17,291 nucleotides of DNA from an uncultured Lachnospiraceae bacterium (GCA_947594085.1 CANQEB010000020.1:1-17291); one strand, 5' to 3'; shown: positions 1 through 8,521, counted from the first letter of the stretch. Made by a program: numbers and translations. The notes: a model not told the origin generated them from the sequence alone.

Positions 1-3000
1 TCGGTCATATCCGGGCTATTGAACACGCCCGCATAGTATGTGGCATCCGATGTCCCTTCCTCACCGTTAATCAGGATCTTCTTTGTGATCGTGAGCCGTC
101 CGGACAGGTAGAAGTTATCCGGTATCTTCACATACACATTCGTGAATTCGGCAATTCCTTCTACTGTCTTGCCCTCGAACGTAAACTGCGAGTTGTCATC
201 GTATTCCGGATAGAAGATCATCGTCTCATCCAACAGCTGGGTCGGGAGCAGCGTACCATTCTCATCCGTCTCACCTACGTAGTAGGTACCCTTGCCAAGA
301 TTGTCAAATGTCACGGAGCTTGTCGACGCATTCTTAAACACGATCTGCTTCACATCCGTAACACGCTGCGTTCTCTCCGCATCGGAGAACAGCGCCACGT
401 AGTAAGTGATCTCGCCTTTGACTCCGAGGTAACCCGCCAAGCCGTCCACACCGTTCAGGCGCAGGTTCTTCGTAACCGTCAGAGAACGCTTTGTCTCAAC
501 CCGCTTCTTATCGGTCATCGACACTTTGATTACCTGACCAACCGTCTCCTTGCCGGTGATCTCGAACGAAACATCCTTCGACACCTCGTATCCCTTCGGA
601 GCCTCGATCTCGCTCAGCGTGTACGTGCCCTTTGCAAGTCCGGTAACGTCGTGCGCCTTGCCATCTGTCGTCCAGCTATCCACTGCCGCGCCGGTCGCAT
701 CCTTGACTACCAGCTTCGCACCCTTCAGCGCGTTGCCTCCCTCGTCAACCTTCTCGATGCTGACCATGTTCAGGCCATCCTCGATCAGATAAACCGTCTT
801 GCCGCTCGCATCTGTGGACTTGATATCCGTCAGGCCGTCGATCGTGCCGTCCGCCTTGACCGTGAACTTCATATCCGTTACACAGGTATATCCGTCCGGA
901 GCAACCGTCTCGCAAAGCGTATAGCTCTCGCCTGCCTTCAGGAACTTGCCAAAGTCGTGCGTCTCGCCCTTCTTCGACGTCCAGCTGTCTACTACCTTGC
1001 CGTCCTTGTCGAGCAGCTCCAGAACAGCGCCGTCCAGCTCCTCGCCGGTGCCTGTTGCTCTCTTGTCGACCTCCAGTTTGATCCGCGCATCCTCTACCAG
1101 ATACGTATCATTGCCGTCTGCATCTGTCGTCTTCGGCATCGTGGTCGTGATCTTGCCGTCCTTCTCAACCGTGAACTCGATGTCGGTCACATAGCCGTAT
1201 CCATCCGGGGCAACCTTCTCACGCAGCGTGTATTTCTCGCCCGCTTTCAGCTTCCCGCCGAAATCATGCGTCTCGCCCTTCTTCGACGTCCAGCTCTCTA
1301 CTACCTTGCCATCCTTGTCGAGCACCTCAAGCTCCGCGCCCTCGACTTCATCGCCCGTGCCGAGCTCGGTCTTGTTGACGTTGAAATGCAGCTTCGCATC
1401 GGTCATGGTAAGGAGATTGTCAGTTACCTTCTTTCCGCCAACTGTAATGTCGCCGTCCTCGTCAACTGCAAACTCGATCGGCGCAGACACCGCATAGCCG
1501 GTCGGTGCCTCTGTCTCCTCAAGCACATAAGTCTTACCAACCTCAAGCTTGCCTGTGACCTCATGCGTCTTGTCGTCTGTCGTCCAGGAGTCAACCATCT
1601 CGCCGGTCGCCGCATCCTTCACCGTAATCTGCAGCTTCGCGCCCGCAAGCTTGTGACCAGCTTCGTCAACCTTGTCGACCTTGACGGTGGTAGTGTCGTT
1701 GACGAATTCCATTAACGGAGAGTCGCCTTCCAATCCTGCTACAGTGTATGTAACATCAAACTTGCCATCCTCCGAAATATCCTCTCCGATGACCGCTGTT
1801 ACAGTATAAACGTTTTCCGCATAAATAATACCCTTCGTTTCATCTGCAATCTCAGCAAGCTCTTTCAGAGTGTATTTAAACTCTTTCGCAATGCCGCTGT
1901 CAGGATGCGCCGCCTCGTAATCATCCATGCCGAAGTCAAGCTCAAAACTGATGTTTCCATCTTTATCCGGCTGCGCCGTCATCGGCAGCTTCTGTCCTTC
2001 CGGAACCTCGTCCTTGGCGCCAGCCCAAGCCAGCTCAAATGAGAACTTCGGAATCAGGGCTTTGTCAGCATCCTTCTTCATGGACTTCTTCGCCTTGATC
2101 TTCATGGAGCCGGTCGCGTCTATCTGCTCTTCAACCTCTGTATTCGTGAAAGAAGCCGACGTCTCAGTAGCTCCGTCTGCAGAATACGATACTACAACGC
2201 TCTTTTTACCGTTCTGGCCAGCTCCTACCGTCACTGTCACTGTATATTCGGTCGTGTCGTACAGAATGCCATCTTTAATGCCATCATCCCCCACATCGGT
2301 TGGAACAGTCTCTTTAATCGTGTATGTATACGTACCATCCGTGGTATACTCAATCTCACCAAAGCGCTTCTCTACCGCTCCTGTAGCATTCTCCAAATCG
2401 GCCTTAGACACAGAAACAGTCGCAATATTTCCAGTGGCACCCGTGGGCATCGGTGCGTCACCCTGAGCCTTCAGCACAAAGCTGAATCCTCCTGCCGGAA
2501 TCTTATCTTTCTTGCCAGTATAGGTTTTCTGAACTTTTAGTTCCGCCGTGCCCTTTTCCGTGTATGTGTTTTTGAAAGTAATGGTGGCATCTGTGAAAGG
2601 AGTGCTCTCCGTAATCAGATTTTCCGTATCTTCATTTTTGGTTACACTGATAACAGCCGCCGTCTTTTCGCCAGCACTTTCAGTAACTTCAACCTTGATA
2701 TGATATACGGTGTCATCCGACTTATAACCCTTGTCATTGTAGGTCGCTTCTGTCAAATCATATTCGTACGTACCGATTTCACTATACGTCAGCTGAACAA
2801 ACGAAATATTTGCCCCGTCGTTTTGCTTTGTCTGTGATCTGTTTTTGTCCTTAGACGTTGTCTTCGGCGTCAACGTAAAACTGAACTTTGGAGCCCCTGC
2901 TAATGGAGCCGCATTATTAACCAGTTTCCGCGCCCTCAATACAAGCGTTGCATCCGATGTCGTCGTATTATTAAATGCAATGCTATTCTTCGACCCTAGA

Positions 3001-6000
3001 TCGTCCTCTCCTTTTTTAGCAGTCTGCGTCACAGCTGCACTTAACTGCCCCGTCGTCTCATCTGCCTTAACCGCGATCGTCACCGTATAGACAGTAGTAT
3101 CATCAAGAATACCCGTTATGCCTGACGGAGCCTCCGATATCTCATACGTATATGTGCCTGCCTCGGTAAACTTCAATGAGTCAAATGCAAAGCTTTGATC
3201 ATTTACTTTGTTTGAAGCTTCCAGCGTTTGATTCTTCAGCGGATCGGAATCCGGATTTCCCGGAGTCTCTGCAGGCCTCATAATAAAGGTAAAGGATTTG
3301 TCCGGCGTCTCGCCATCCAACGTCTTCGTACCGCTTACCGTTACCGCTACGCTAATGTCCGTATAGGTATTCGTCACTGCATAGTCTACAGTTTCACCGT
3401 TGGTTTCCAGTTTTGCCGTGCCGGTCTTGCCGCTCGTACCACCCGACGTCACAGTAAGTTTATAACCGTCAACATCTGCTCCGGCATCCTTCTCAGTGAT
3501 TGTGTACGTTCCAAGCGGAAGATCTGGTATCGTGACACTATCATTTGCTGGAACATCTACCGTCTCTTCACTTAAGCTTGGTGTGCCGTTAAGCATGTAA
3601 TATGTCTTAGCCGGACTCGGCCCCTGTACAGTAAATTTGTAAACAGTCGGTGCATCCGCGACTTCAGTAAGACCGGTTGTGGTCTTTGTGATCTTCAGGC
3701 TGCCCTTTTCTTCTGTAACATGCTCATTCTGAATCGCAATGGTATCTCCATCGCCATACACACCCGTCTCTCCAGTGGACAGTTCCACCACATTAAACCG
3801 GATGGGATCCTCCAACTTCTCATATCCTTCAGGTGCTGTTATTTCTACTAATTCGTATGTTTCACCAGCTTTCGGTTCCCATTCAAGCACTCCATTATAA
3901 GTACCATTCAGTTTAACTATTCCATCTGCTCCAGTAGTGAACGTAATGTCAGTAACCCCATCTTTTCGTTTGACAGGCGTCACGCTATCTCCTTCTACTT
4001 TATATAACTGGAACGTCGCACCAGCTAATGCCTCTCCCAAATTATCTCCATATTTATAAATAGATAATCTGATTGTAGAACCTCCACCGCCACCTCCTGA
4101 TGTAATAGTAACCTGCCCGTTTTCTGCACTTGCGGAATAAGATCCTTTCAAAGTCACATGATTGCTATAGTTTATTTGCTGACCACTGCTTCCAATAATC
4201 TTCACCTGATACTCTAACTCAATCGCAGTCTCGTCTGGCACATACAGGGCAAAACCACGTCCACCTTCCTTGAGAGTATATTCCCAAGACTCTGCGACAC
4301 CTCCATTTTGTTTAACCTTCATAGATCCCGGAACAAGTTGCATATGCTCGCTAAAGGTATCCTCTACAAGCATATCCTCTCCATTGTTCAGTTTACGTTT
4401 GTCCTCATTAATTGTCACAGTATAGGTCGCTATATAACCATTCTCAGCAGTCGCCTTATCAGACAATTTCTTTGTAAGCGCCGGCACTGTATACGACGCA
4501 TCTGCATAGGACTCAGGACCGAAACCACTTGCAGTATTTCTGAAAGTTGTTGTTCCTCCTTCCGGAATAGCTCTTTCAATCAGTTTCTCCAGAGCAGTCT
4601 CATCTTTTACCTTCAGGTAGTAATTCAAACAATAATATTCAAAGTACTCATCATCCGTACTTTTTTTCGGGGTGAGTGTGAAAGTAACCTTGCCCTCCTC
4701 TGTTGTATTTGTACTCACCGTACCCCTACTGTTTTCTGTCCACCAGTTTAAACCCCATGAAGTATCAGCACCGATGAAATATATTGAATTGTCATTATTT
4801 TTCGGATCATATAATTCGAATATATCACCATCAAAACTATCCATGATGGTTATCTCATCCTGCCTTACTCCTCTAAACTGGATTTGATACTGATAATATG
4901 GCAATCCATCAGATGTCATAAAAGAAGAAGGCTTACATGTCTTTTGTATTTCTTTTTTCTCCAGAAAGAATTCATCGCTGGTAGATTTAGGGTCTCCATC
5001 CATAGAGACAGTTACGTCATTTTTATGCGTCGCATAACTTTCATTCGGCCAACCCTCGGCAGGTGATAGTGTATATTTAATTACCAGCTTGCGTTCCTTT
5101 TCGGATTTTCCGAAATTATCTGCCAATTTACTAAACGTAATTTTCAGCGTCTGCTGATAGGTTTCTCCGCCTGTCACCTCAAGCGTATAATCCGTATCTT
5201 TTGTCAGTGACTGTGTGCTCTTTACTACGCCTCCTTCATATGTCTGTATTTCAACGGAAAGTGTTCCGTCCTTATACTTGTCAAAATAACTTGGGGTGCT
5301 GTGATATGCGGGCAATTTATCCTCTACCACCAGAGACTTATTAATTCCCGCTTTCGGTATATCTACTGTGACGGTAAAATCCACACCAGTTTCAGACTTA
5401 GTTTTTTCGTCATGCGCTTTTTCAACTTCCCAAGCTTCACCCGCGACACCTACTGTTTTATCTCCTGACGAATTCCCATCGAAGCTAGCTTCGTTTTTGG
5501 CATTAGGTGTTCCCACAAGTCCTGACAAATCCGCCTCGGTTGTGTATGTGATTTCATAGCGGTAAGGTGAAGTATCACCCTCCGGTATTGTCCAAGTCCA
5601 ACTTGTATCTGTTTCAAGATTATGTACCCCAACTTGATCCCATGAATACGATACAGGACCGCCGACCGGGCTCCCATTAGCATCATATTTCTGTACCGTA
5701 ATTCCTGTGCCGGAATACCTCAAAGGTACCCCATCCTGTTTCAACGTGTCTGTTACCTGTTTGCCACCAGCAGCTATCTTGGCATCCTGATTCACTTCAA
5801 TTGTCCAAGTAATTTCCTGCTTACCGTCCTTGACTTCACCTGCAACACCTGATTTATCCGGGGTTACATTATATGCTGTTATATTATTTGCACTCCATTC
5901 CTTTGTAACCTCATTTCCACCTTCAGGCGTTACCTCCACAGTATTATTTGCATCATCGGTCTCAATCTTATTTCCAGTTACTTTACTATAATCTATATCC

Positions 6001-7796
6001 GCCCAGTAGGTAAAGGTAATCGTTTCCCCGTCTTCCATTTCTGGGATAGTCGCTGAGAAACCATTCTCGCTTCTTGACTTTGTTACTAAACCATCCCAGG
6101 ATAAGCTTTTACCCTTGTCCGATGTTACCTGTATTTCATCAGTCGAAAGTTTCAGGGCATCGCCACTGATAGTATCCTTTACTACAACATTATTAGTTTT
6201 TCCGTTCGACTTTACTTTAACCTCGAACTTAATCTTTCCATTCTTCTTTTCTTCATCATTGTATGTAGCTGTTTTTTCCACAGTGACCGTACCGTTATTA
6301 TTTATTTCCACATTCGTTTCTGTACCAGTACCCCAGTTCAGTTTCTCGCCTGTCGCATTTTCAGCCAAAGTTGCCTGAAAATGTACTTCAAACCAGCCGT
6401 TGCTTACCTGTCTTAACGCTTCTAGTACTTCCTGCGAAAATTTAACTTTCATTGTGTTTCCGTCAAATTCATATGTACTGCCAGAATATGTCTTTGTCCC
6501 GTCATTTGTCGTGATTGTCATCACAAATGTACCTTTCTCTATGCTTGGAGAAAGCTGTACAGGAAATGTATACGTAAGCTCAATGCCAAGCTGTTTATCA
6601 AAGCCTGGCGTTTTATCCTTTTCTGAAAAGTATAAATAAACTTCATATGTCTGTCCGGGAACAAGCACTAACTTATCGCCATCCCATTGACCCCCTGATA
6701 TCGGCGGCTGCCCTGGTCTGCTCGGATCTGTTGTGAAGTATTCATTAAGGTTAGTACCGCCTGCAATATTGTAATCATCAATCGCCATCGGCTCATCCGC
6801 CCCGATTGTCTCCACCGGCTCCTGTCCGATCACAACCGCATACGGCGAAAATTCACTCGACGTAAAACCCACGGACGCAACACTGCCGTCCCCCGTCGTC
6901 TGCACCGTGCTCGGTACTTCCTGTGCCTTGCCGTTCTCGACATGTACCACATCGTAAGTTTGTACTTCTGTGCCTGCCTCCGGCTTCAGCTCCGGCTGCT
7001 TGAACTGCATGCTGACAGTGACAGTGCCCGCCTCCGGCTCGATGCGGCCGTCGCCAGCGGATGCTGCCGTGAAATAAATATCATAGAAGACATAGTCGAG
7101 AACTACGTCCTGTCCTGCGTATGCTGCTTCCAGCGCTGCCGCTGCCGCCTGATATTCCGGCGTGCCCGGCTGCATGTAATCTGCGTGGATCTGCGCGTCC
7201 TGCGGAAGGTTCGCTGCCGGCTCTGCGACTGCTGTGATCGTCACGCGACTATCTGAATATGTAAAGTTCGTCTTCGGAGCTTCCGTTGCTGCCACCGCCT
7301 CGGTCGCTTTCTCCGTAGCTGCCTCGGTCGGAGCTTCCGTCTTTTCTTCGGTCTGTGCCGGAGTCTCAGTCATCTCGGAAGCCTTTGCCTCAGTCATCTC
7401 CTCCGCCGCTTCCGTCTCCTTCTCGGTTGTCTCCGCTGCCGTCTCAGTTGCCTCTGTCGGCTCCGTAGCTTCAACTGTCTCAGACTGCTCTGTCTGCTCT
7501 GCAACTGCCTCGCTCTGCTCCGTCTGCTCTGCATCCGTCTCAGTCTGCGTGTCTGCAGGCGTCTCCGTCTGTGTCGTCCCCAAAGCGGCCTCTGTCGCCT
7601 GCGTTTCCGGAGCTTTTGTCTCAGCGGTCGTCTCTGGCGCCATCGTCTCGGACTGCATCTCTGCGGCAGTCGTCTCGGCCACGGTCTCGCTCACCGGCTC
7701 CGTCTCCGTAGCCAGTACTCCTACAGTGCTGCCTTGCTGCATAATCATCGCCGATGCGAGCAGCATAGCCAGAATTCGTTTGGTTCTCTTCTTCAT
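1..7796 (-). CDS. Giant multidomain cell-surface adhesin (SpaA/Cna-B and FctA-like isopeptide domains), C-terminus outside window
   Basis: A single open frame of 2598 codons runs from ATG 7796 off the left edge. The start follows GGGAGG (7805-7810). Residues 1-29 form a signal peptide (KKRTKR, hydrophobic ILAMLLASAMIM, likely cut after VLA). Residues 30-175 are Thr/Glu/Ala-rich low complexity. Residues 180-1230 form a head in which a V-x-D-T-like motif recurs with its Asp at 541, 683, 826, 986 and 1146, as in fimbrial isopeptide-forming adhesin domains. Residues 1234-1239 are six glycines. A SpaA domain follows (1240-1365, ending in an E-x-TAPEGYE motif), then an Ig-like domain, about four FctA-like domains (TYTYxI...YTVTVTV, about 1477-2027), four SpaA domains with a shared DSWT motif (about 2027-2435), and two VTK-type Cna-B domains. 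By family knowledge such domains form Lys-Asn/Asp isopeptide bonds and are sortase-anchored. No LPXTG is visible because the end is missing. The ligand is unknown. Confidence 0.9.
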   Translation of the reverse strand, partial: MKKRTKRILAMLLASAMIMQQGSTVGVLATETEPVSETVAETTAAEMQSETMAPETTAETKAPETQATEAALGTTQTETPADTQTETDAEQTEQSEAVAEQTEQSETVEATEPTEATETAAETTEKETEAAEEMTEAKASEMTETPAQTEEKTEAPTEAATEKATEAVAATEAPKTNFTYSDSRVTITAVAEPAANLPQDAQIHADYMQPGTPEYQAAAAALEAAYAGQDVVLDYVFYDIYFTAASAGDGRIEPEAGTVTVSMQFKQPELKPEAGTEVQTYDVVHVENGKAQEVPSTVQTTGDGSVASVGFTSSEFSPYAVVIGQEPVETIGADEPMAIDDYNIAGGTNLNEYFTTDPSRPGQPPISGGQWDGDKLVLVPGQTYEVYLYFSEKDKTPGFDKQLGIELTYTFPVQLSPSIEKGTFVMTITTNDGTKTYSGSTYEFDGNTMKVKFSQEVLEALRQVSNGWFEVHFQATLAENATGEKLNWGTGTETNVEINNNGTVTVEKTATYNDEEKKNGKIKFEVKVKSNGKTNNVVVKDTISGDALKLSTDEIQVTSDKGKSLSWDGLVTKSRSENGFSATIPEMEDGETITFTYWADIDYSKVTGNKIETDDANNTVEVTPEGGNEVTKEWSANNITAYNVTPDKSGVAGEVKDGKQEITWTIEVNQDAKIAAGGKQVTDTLKQDGVPLRYSGTGITVQKYDANGSPVGGPVSYSWDQVGVHNLETDTSWTWTIPEGDTSPYRYEITYTTEADLSGLVGTPNAKNEASFDGNSSGDKTVGVAGEAWEVEKAHDEKTKSETGVDFTVTVDIPKAGINKSLVVEDKLPAYHSTPSYFDKYKDGTLSVEIQTYEGGVVKSTQSLTKDTDYTLEVTGGETYQQTLKITFSKLADNFGKSEKERKLVIKYTLSPAEGWPNESYATHKNDVTVSMDGDPKSTSDEFFLEKKEIQKTCKPSSFMTSDGLPYYQYQIQFRGVRQDEITIMDSFDGDIFELYDPKNNDNSIYFIGADTSWGLNWWTENSRGTVSTNTTEEGKVTFTLTPKKSTDDEYFEYYCLNYYLKVKDETALEKLIERAIPEGGTTTFRNTASGFGPESYADASYTVPALTKKLSDKATAENGYIATYTVTINEDKRKLNNGEDMLVEDTFSEHMQLVPGSMKVKQNGGVAESWEYTLKEGGRGFALYVPDETAIELEYQVKIIGSSGQQINYSNHVTLKGSYSASAENGQVTITSGGGGGGSTIRLSIYKYGDNLGEALAGATFQLYKVEGDSVTPVKRKDGVTDITFTTGADGIVKLNGTYNGVLEWEPKAGETYELVEITAPEGYEKLEDPIRFNVVELSTGETGVYGDGDTIAIQNEHVTEEKGSLKITKTTTGLTEVADAPTVYKFTVQGPSPAKTYYMLNGTPSLSEETVDVPANDSVTIPDLPLGTYTITEKDAGADVDGYKLTVTSGGTSGKTGTAKLETNGETVDYAVTNTYTDISVAVTVSGTKTLDGETPDKSFTFIMRPAETPGNPDSDPLKNQTLEASNKVNDQSFAFDSLKFTEAGTYTYEISEAPSGITGILDDTTVYTVTIAVKADETTGQLSAAVTQTAKKGEDDLGSKNSIAFNNTTTSDATLVLRARKLVNNAAPLAGAPKFSFTLTPKTTSKDKNRSQTKQNDGANISFVQLTYSEIGTYEYDLTEATYNDKGYKSDDTVYHIKVEVTESAGEKTAAVISVTKNEDTENLITESTPFTDATITFKNTYTEKGTAELKVQKTYTGKKDKIPAGGFSFVLKAQGDAPMPTGATGNIATVSVSKADLENATGAVEKRFGEIEYTTDGTYTYTIKETVPTDVGDDGIKDGILYDTTEYTVTVTVGAGQNGKKSVVVSYSADGATETSASFTNTEVEEQIDATGSMKIKAKKSMKKDADKALIPKFSFELAWAGAKDEVPEGQKLPMTAQPDKDGNISFELDFGMDDYEAAHPDSGIAKEFKYTLKELAEIADETKGIIYAENVYTVTAVIGEDISEDGKFDVTYTVAGLEGDSPLMEFVNDTTTVKVDKVDEAGHKLAGAKLQITVKDAATGEMVDSWTTDDKTHEVTGKLEVGKTYVLEETEAPTGYAVSAPIEFAVDEDGDITVGGKKVTDNLLTMTDAKLHFNVNKTELGTGDEVEGAELEVLDKDGKVVESWTSKKGETHDFGGKLKAGEKYTLREKVAPDGYGYVTDIEFTVEKDGKITTTMPKTTDADGNDTYLVEDARIKLEVDKRATGTGEELDGAVLELLDKDGKVVDSWTSKKGETHDFGKFLKAGESYTLCETVAPDGYTCVTDMKFTVKADGTIDGLTDIKSTDASGKTVYLIEDGLNMVSIEKVDEGGNALKGAKLVVKDATGAAVDSWTTDGKAHDVTGLAKGTYTLSEIEAPKGYEVSKDVSFEITGKETVGQVIKVSMTDKKRVETKRSLTVTKNLRLNGVDGLAGYLGVKGEITYYVALFSDAERTQRVTDVKQIVFKNASTSSVTFDNLGKGTYYVGETDENGTLLPTQLLDETMIFYPEYDDNSQFTFEGKTVEGIAEFTNVYVKIPDNFYLSGRLTITKKILINGEEGTSDATYYAGVFNSPDMT
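490..1715 (-). repeat. Four tandem SpaA-type domain repeats inside the adhesin gene
   Basis: The marker codons for the Ser-Trp-Thr...His motif recur with offsets of 306, 309 and 297 bp, giving domains of about 102, 103 and 99 residues. The two central copies are nearly identical at DNA level: over about 60 bp starting at 958 and at 1267 only about four bases differ. Each copy carries the family hallmarks of an early Lys in a K-x-D or V-D-K strand and a late E-x-x-AP-x-GY motif. The high local identity suggests recent duplication or gene conversion. One copy (motif TLCETVAPDGY at about 888-923) has two cysteines that the others lack. Confidence 0.8.
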
Positions 7797-7881
7797 TGCA
7801 CATACCTCCCTGAACTTACATTTGTTGCTTTTTTGTTGCGTTTGCTACTTATTATTTTATTACTAATTAAATATTTTCCGC

Positions 7882-7921
7882 AATAGCCTATCTCAGTTTT
7901 TTATTCCAGAATCAGGCTATT
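7882..7921 (-). promoter_or_regulatory. Leader hairpin upstream of the adhesin gene
   Basis: A perfect 8-bp inverted repeat, AATAGCCT (7882-7889) and AGGCTATT (7914-7921), is separated by 24 AT-rich bases. It lies in the predicted 5' untranslated leader of the adhesin, about 86 bp before its start codon. No U-run follows, so it is not a standard terminator. It could be an mRNA-stabilising or protein-binding element. Function is not shown by the sequence. Confidence 0.4.
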
Positions 7922-7933
7922 ATCCTACTGTAT

Positions 7934-7962
7934 AAATTACGCTTTTCCATAAAAATTTTCAA
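7934..7962 (-). promoter_or_regulatory. Candidate sigma-A promoter of the adhesin gene
   Basis: On the minus strand TTGAAA (7957-7962), a 17-bp spacer and TAATTT (7934-7939) give a fair match to consensus, with a start of transcription near 7927 and a leader of about 130 nt. A second possible -35, TTGACA at 7990-7995, has only a weak -10 (TAATTT) after 16 bp. The choice between them is uncertain because the whole stretch is very AT-rich. Confidence 0.4.
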
Positions 7963-8125
7963 TAGAAAAATTAATTTTGGTCACGTTTTTGTCAAAAATT
8001 AATAAATTTTTCATTTTTTATGACCGAGATAGCGGACTACTTCTGGGCAACTTTTTGCTACTTTTATTTTGCAAACTTGTAAGTTTTATATTTTGCTTCA
8101 TTTTGCAATATTCAGGAAGTTCTCA

Positions 8126-8154
8126 TTGACAGACACATGCCCTTGTGTTATTAT
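8126..8154 (+). promoter_or_regulatory. Strong promoter for the holin-like toxin mRNA
   Basis: TTGACA (8126-8131), exactly 17 bp, then TATTAT (8149-8154), preceded by TG at 8146-8147 (extended -10). Transcription would begin near 8161, giving an unusually long leader of about 180 nt before the toxin start codon at 8342. Long structured leaders are common in type I toxin mRNAs. Confidence 0.75.
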
Positions 8155-8212
8155 TGTTCTATATTATATATAATAATTCAAAATAATTCAATTATTTTCT
8201 CTTACTCACGAT

Positions 8213-8256
8213 AAAATGACAGGCGTCGCTGCTATTTGCGGATCACCTGCCATTTT
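8213..8256 (-). terminator. Intrinsic terminator of the minus-strand antisense RNA
   Basis: Arms 8213-8225 and 8244-8256 (13 bp each, 18-nt loop). Read on the minus strand, all 13 positions pair, two as G-U wobbles, and the 3' arm ends in TTTT followed by AT. Read on the plus strand the same two positions become A-C mismatches. The asymmetry indicates that the minus-strand RNA is the one under selection. Confidence 0.6.
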
Positions 8257-8341
8257 CTCATTTGAATAATAATATGTTTAACCGGGCAGCCGGGGGACGT
8301 GCTCTCACCCGTTCTGAGTCTTGCAGAAAGGGGGGATCATT

Positions 8342-8425
8342 ATGAGTACATACGAAGAATTTGCACTCATCATCAACGTGACTATACTAATCATAGCAAT
8401 TCTGAGTTATACAAATAAGAAATAG
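8342..8425 (+). CDS. Holin-like type I toxin peptide, 27 residues
   Basis: The 28-codon ORF starts at ATG 8342 after a very strong ribosome binding site (AAGGGGGGA, 8328-8336) and ends with TAG at 8423. The peptide begins MSTYEEFALI, continues as a single hydrophobic membrane segment rich in Ile and Leu, and ends LSYTNKK. The start (M-S-T-Y-E), the one helix and the short basic tail match the small putative holin-like toxin family of Firmicutes. Members are thought to insert in the cytoplasmic membrane and depolarise it when not silenced by an antisense RNA. Family membership is from recognition of the pattern; toxicity is inferred. Its own strong promoter lies at 8126-8154 and an opposing one at 8522-8550. 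Confidence 0.75.
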   Translation: MSTYEEFALIINVTILIIAILSYTNKK

Positions 8426-8499
8426 CCGTCCTGCTCTTGGCCGAGTAAACGACTATTCTTAATTAGACTATTGCGCCAGGACGGGTGACTGCCATCACC
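8426..8499 (+). other. Structured 3' region of toxin mRNA (stem-loops)
   Basis: CCGTCCTG (8426-8433), directly after the toxin stop codon, pairs perfectly with CAGGACGG (8477-8484). Next to it GGTGA (8484-8488) and TCACC (8495-8499) form a second small hairpin. Neither is followed by a U-run, so they look like folding elements of the toxin mRNA and antisense RNA pair, for example kissing loops, rather than a plain terminator. The corresponding stems exist on the antisense RNA. Confidence 0.5.
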
Positions 8500-8521
8500 T
8501 TCCGGCTGTCTTGTTAAGCAT

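Larger units (their letters stand above)
7811..8125. other. AT-rich intergenic region between adhesin and type I toxin promoter
   Basis: No convincing gene was found on either strand. It holds the adhesin leader and promoter candidates described separately, an AT palindrome around 7994-8011 flanked by GGTCA (7979-7983) and TGACC (8021-8025), and four copies of TTTTGC (8053, 8067, 8091, 8101) shortly before the toxin promoter. Whether any of these bind a regulator cannot be judged from one sequence. Confidence 0.5.
8213..8515 (-). ncRNA. Predicted antisense RNA antitoxin of the holin-like toxin
   Basis: Inferred from a perfect consensus promoter on the minus strand (8522-8550), which sets a start near 8515, and a stem-loop with U-run ending near 8212. 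The roughly 300-nt RNA would be fully complementary to the toxin ORF (8342-8425), its ribosome binding site and part of its leader. No ORF of note lies on it. This is the arrangement expected for a cis-encoded type I antitoxin, but neither the RNA nor its ends have been observed here. The stem-loop could also end transcripts reading through from spoVAD-spoVAE. Confidence 0.6.

Noticed and set aside
651..1715. Plus-strand 354-codon frame
   Set aside because: It is antisense to the tandem SpaA repeats; its internal repetition only reflects the repeats of the real gene.
7621..7803. Minus-strand start at 7803, closer to the ribosome binding site than 7796
   Set aside because: It leads into a different frame that stops after 60 codons and has no signal peptide; ATG 7796 gives a clear signal peptide and the giant frame.
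7234..7866. Plus-strand 210-codon frame rich in Ser, Val and Ala
   Set aside because: It is the mirror of the Thr/Glu-rich repeat codons of the adhesin on the minus strand; it has no ribosome binding site and no family resemblance.
8426..8484. Intrinsic terminator of the toxin mRNA
   Set aside because: The 8-bp stem has a 43-nt loop and no U-run on the plus strand, so it is described as a folding element rather than a terminator.
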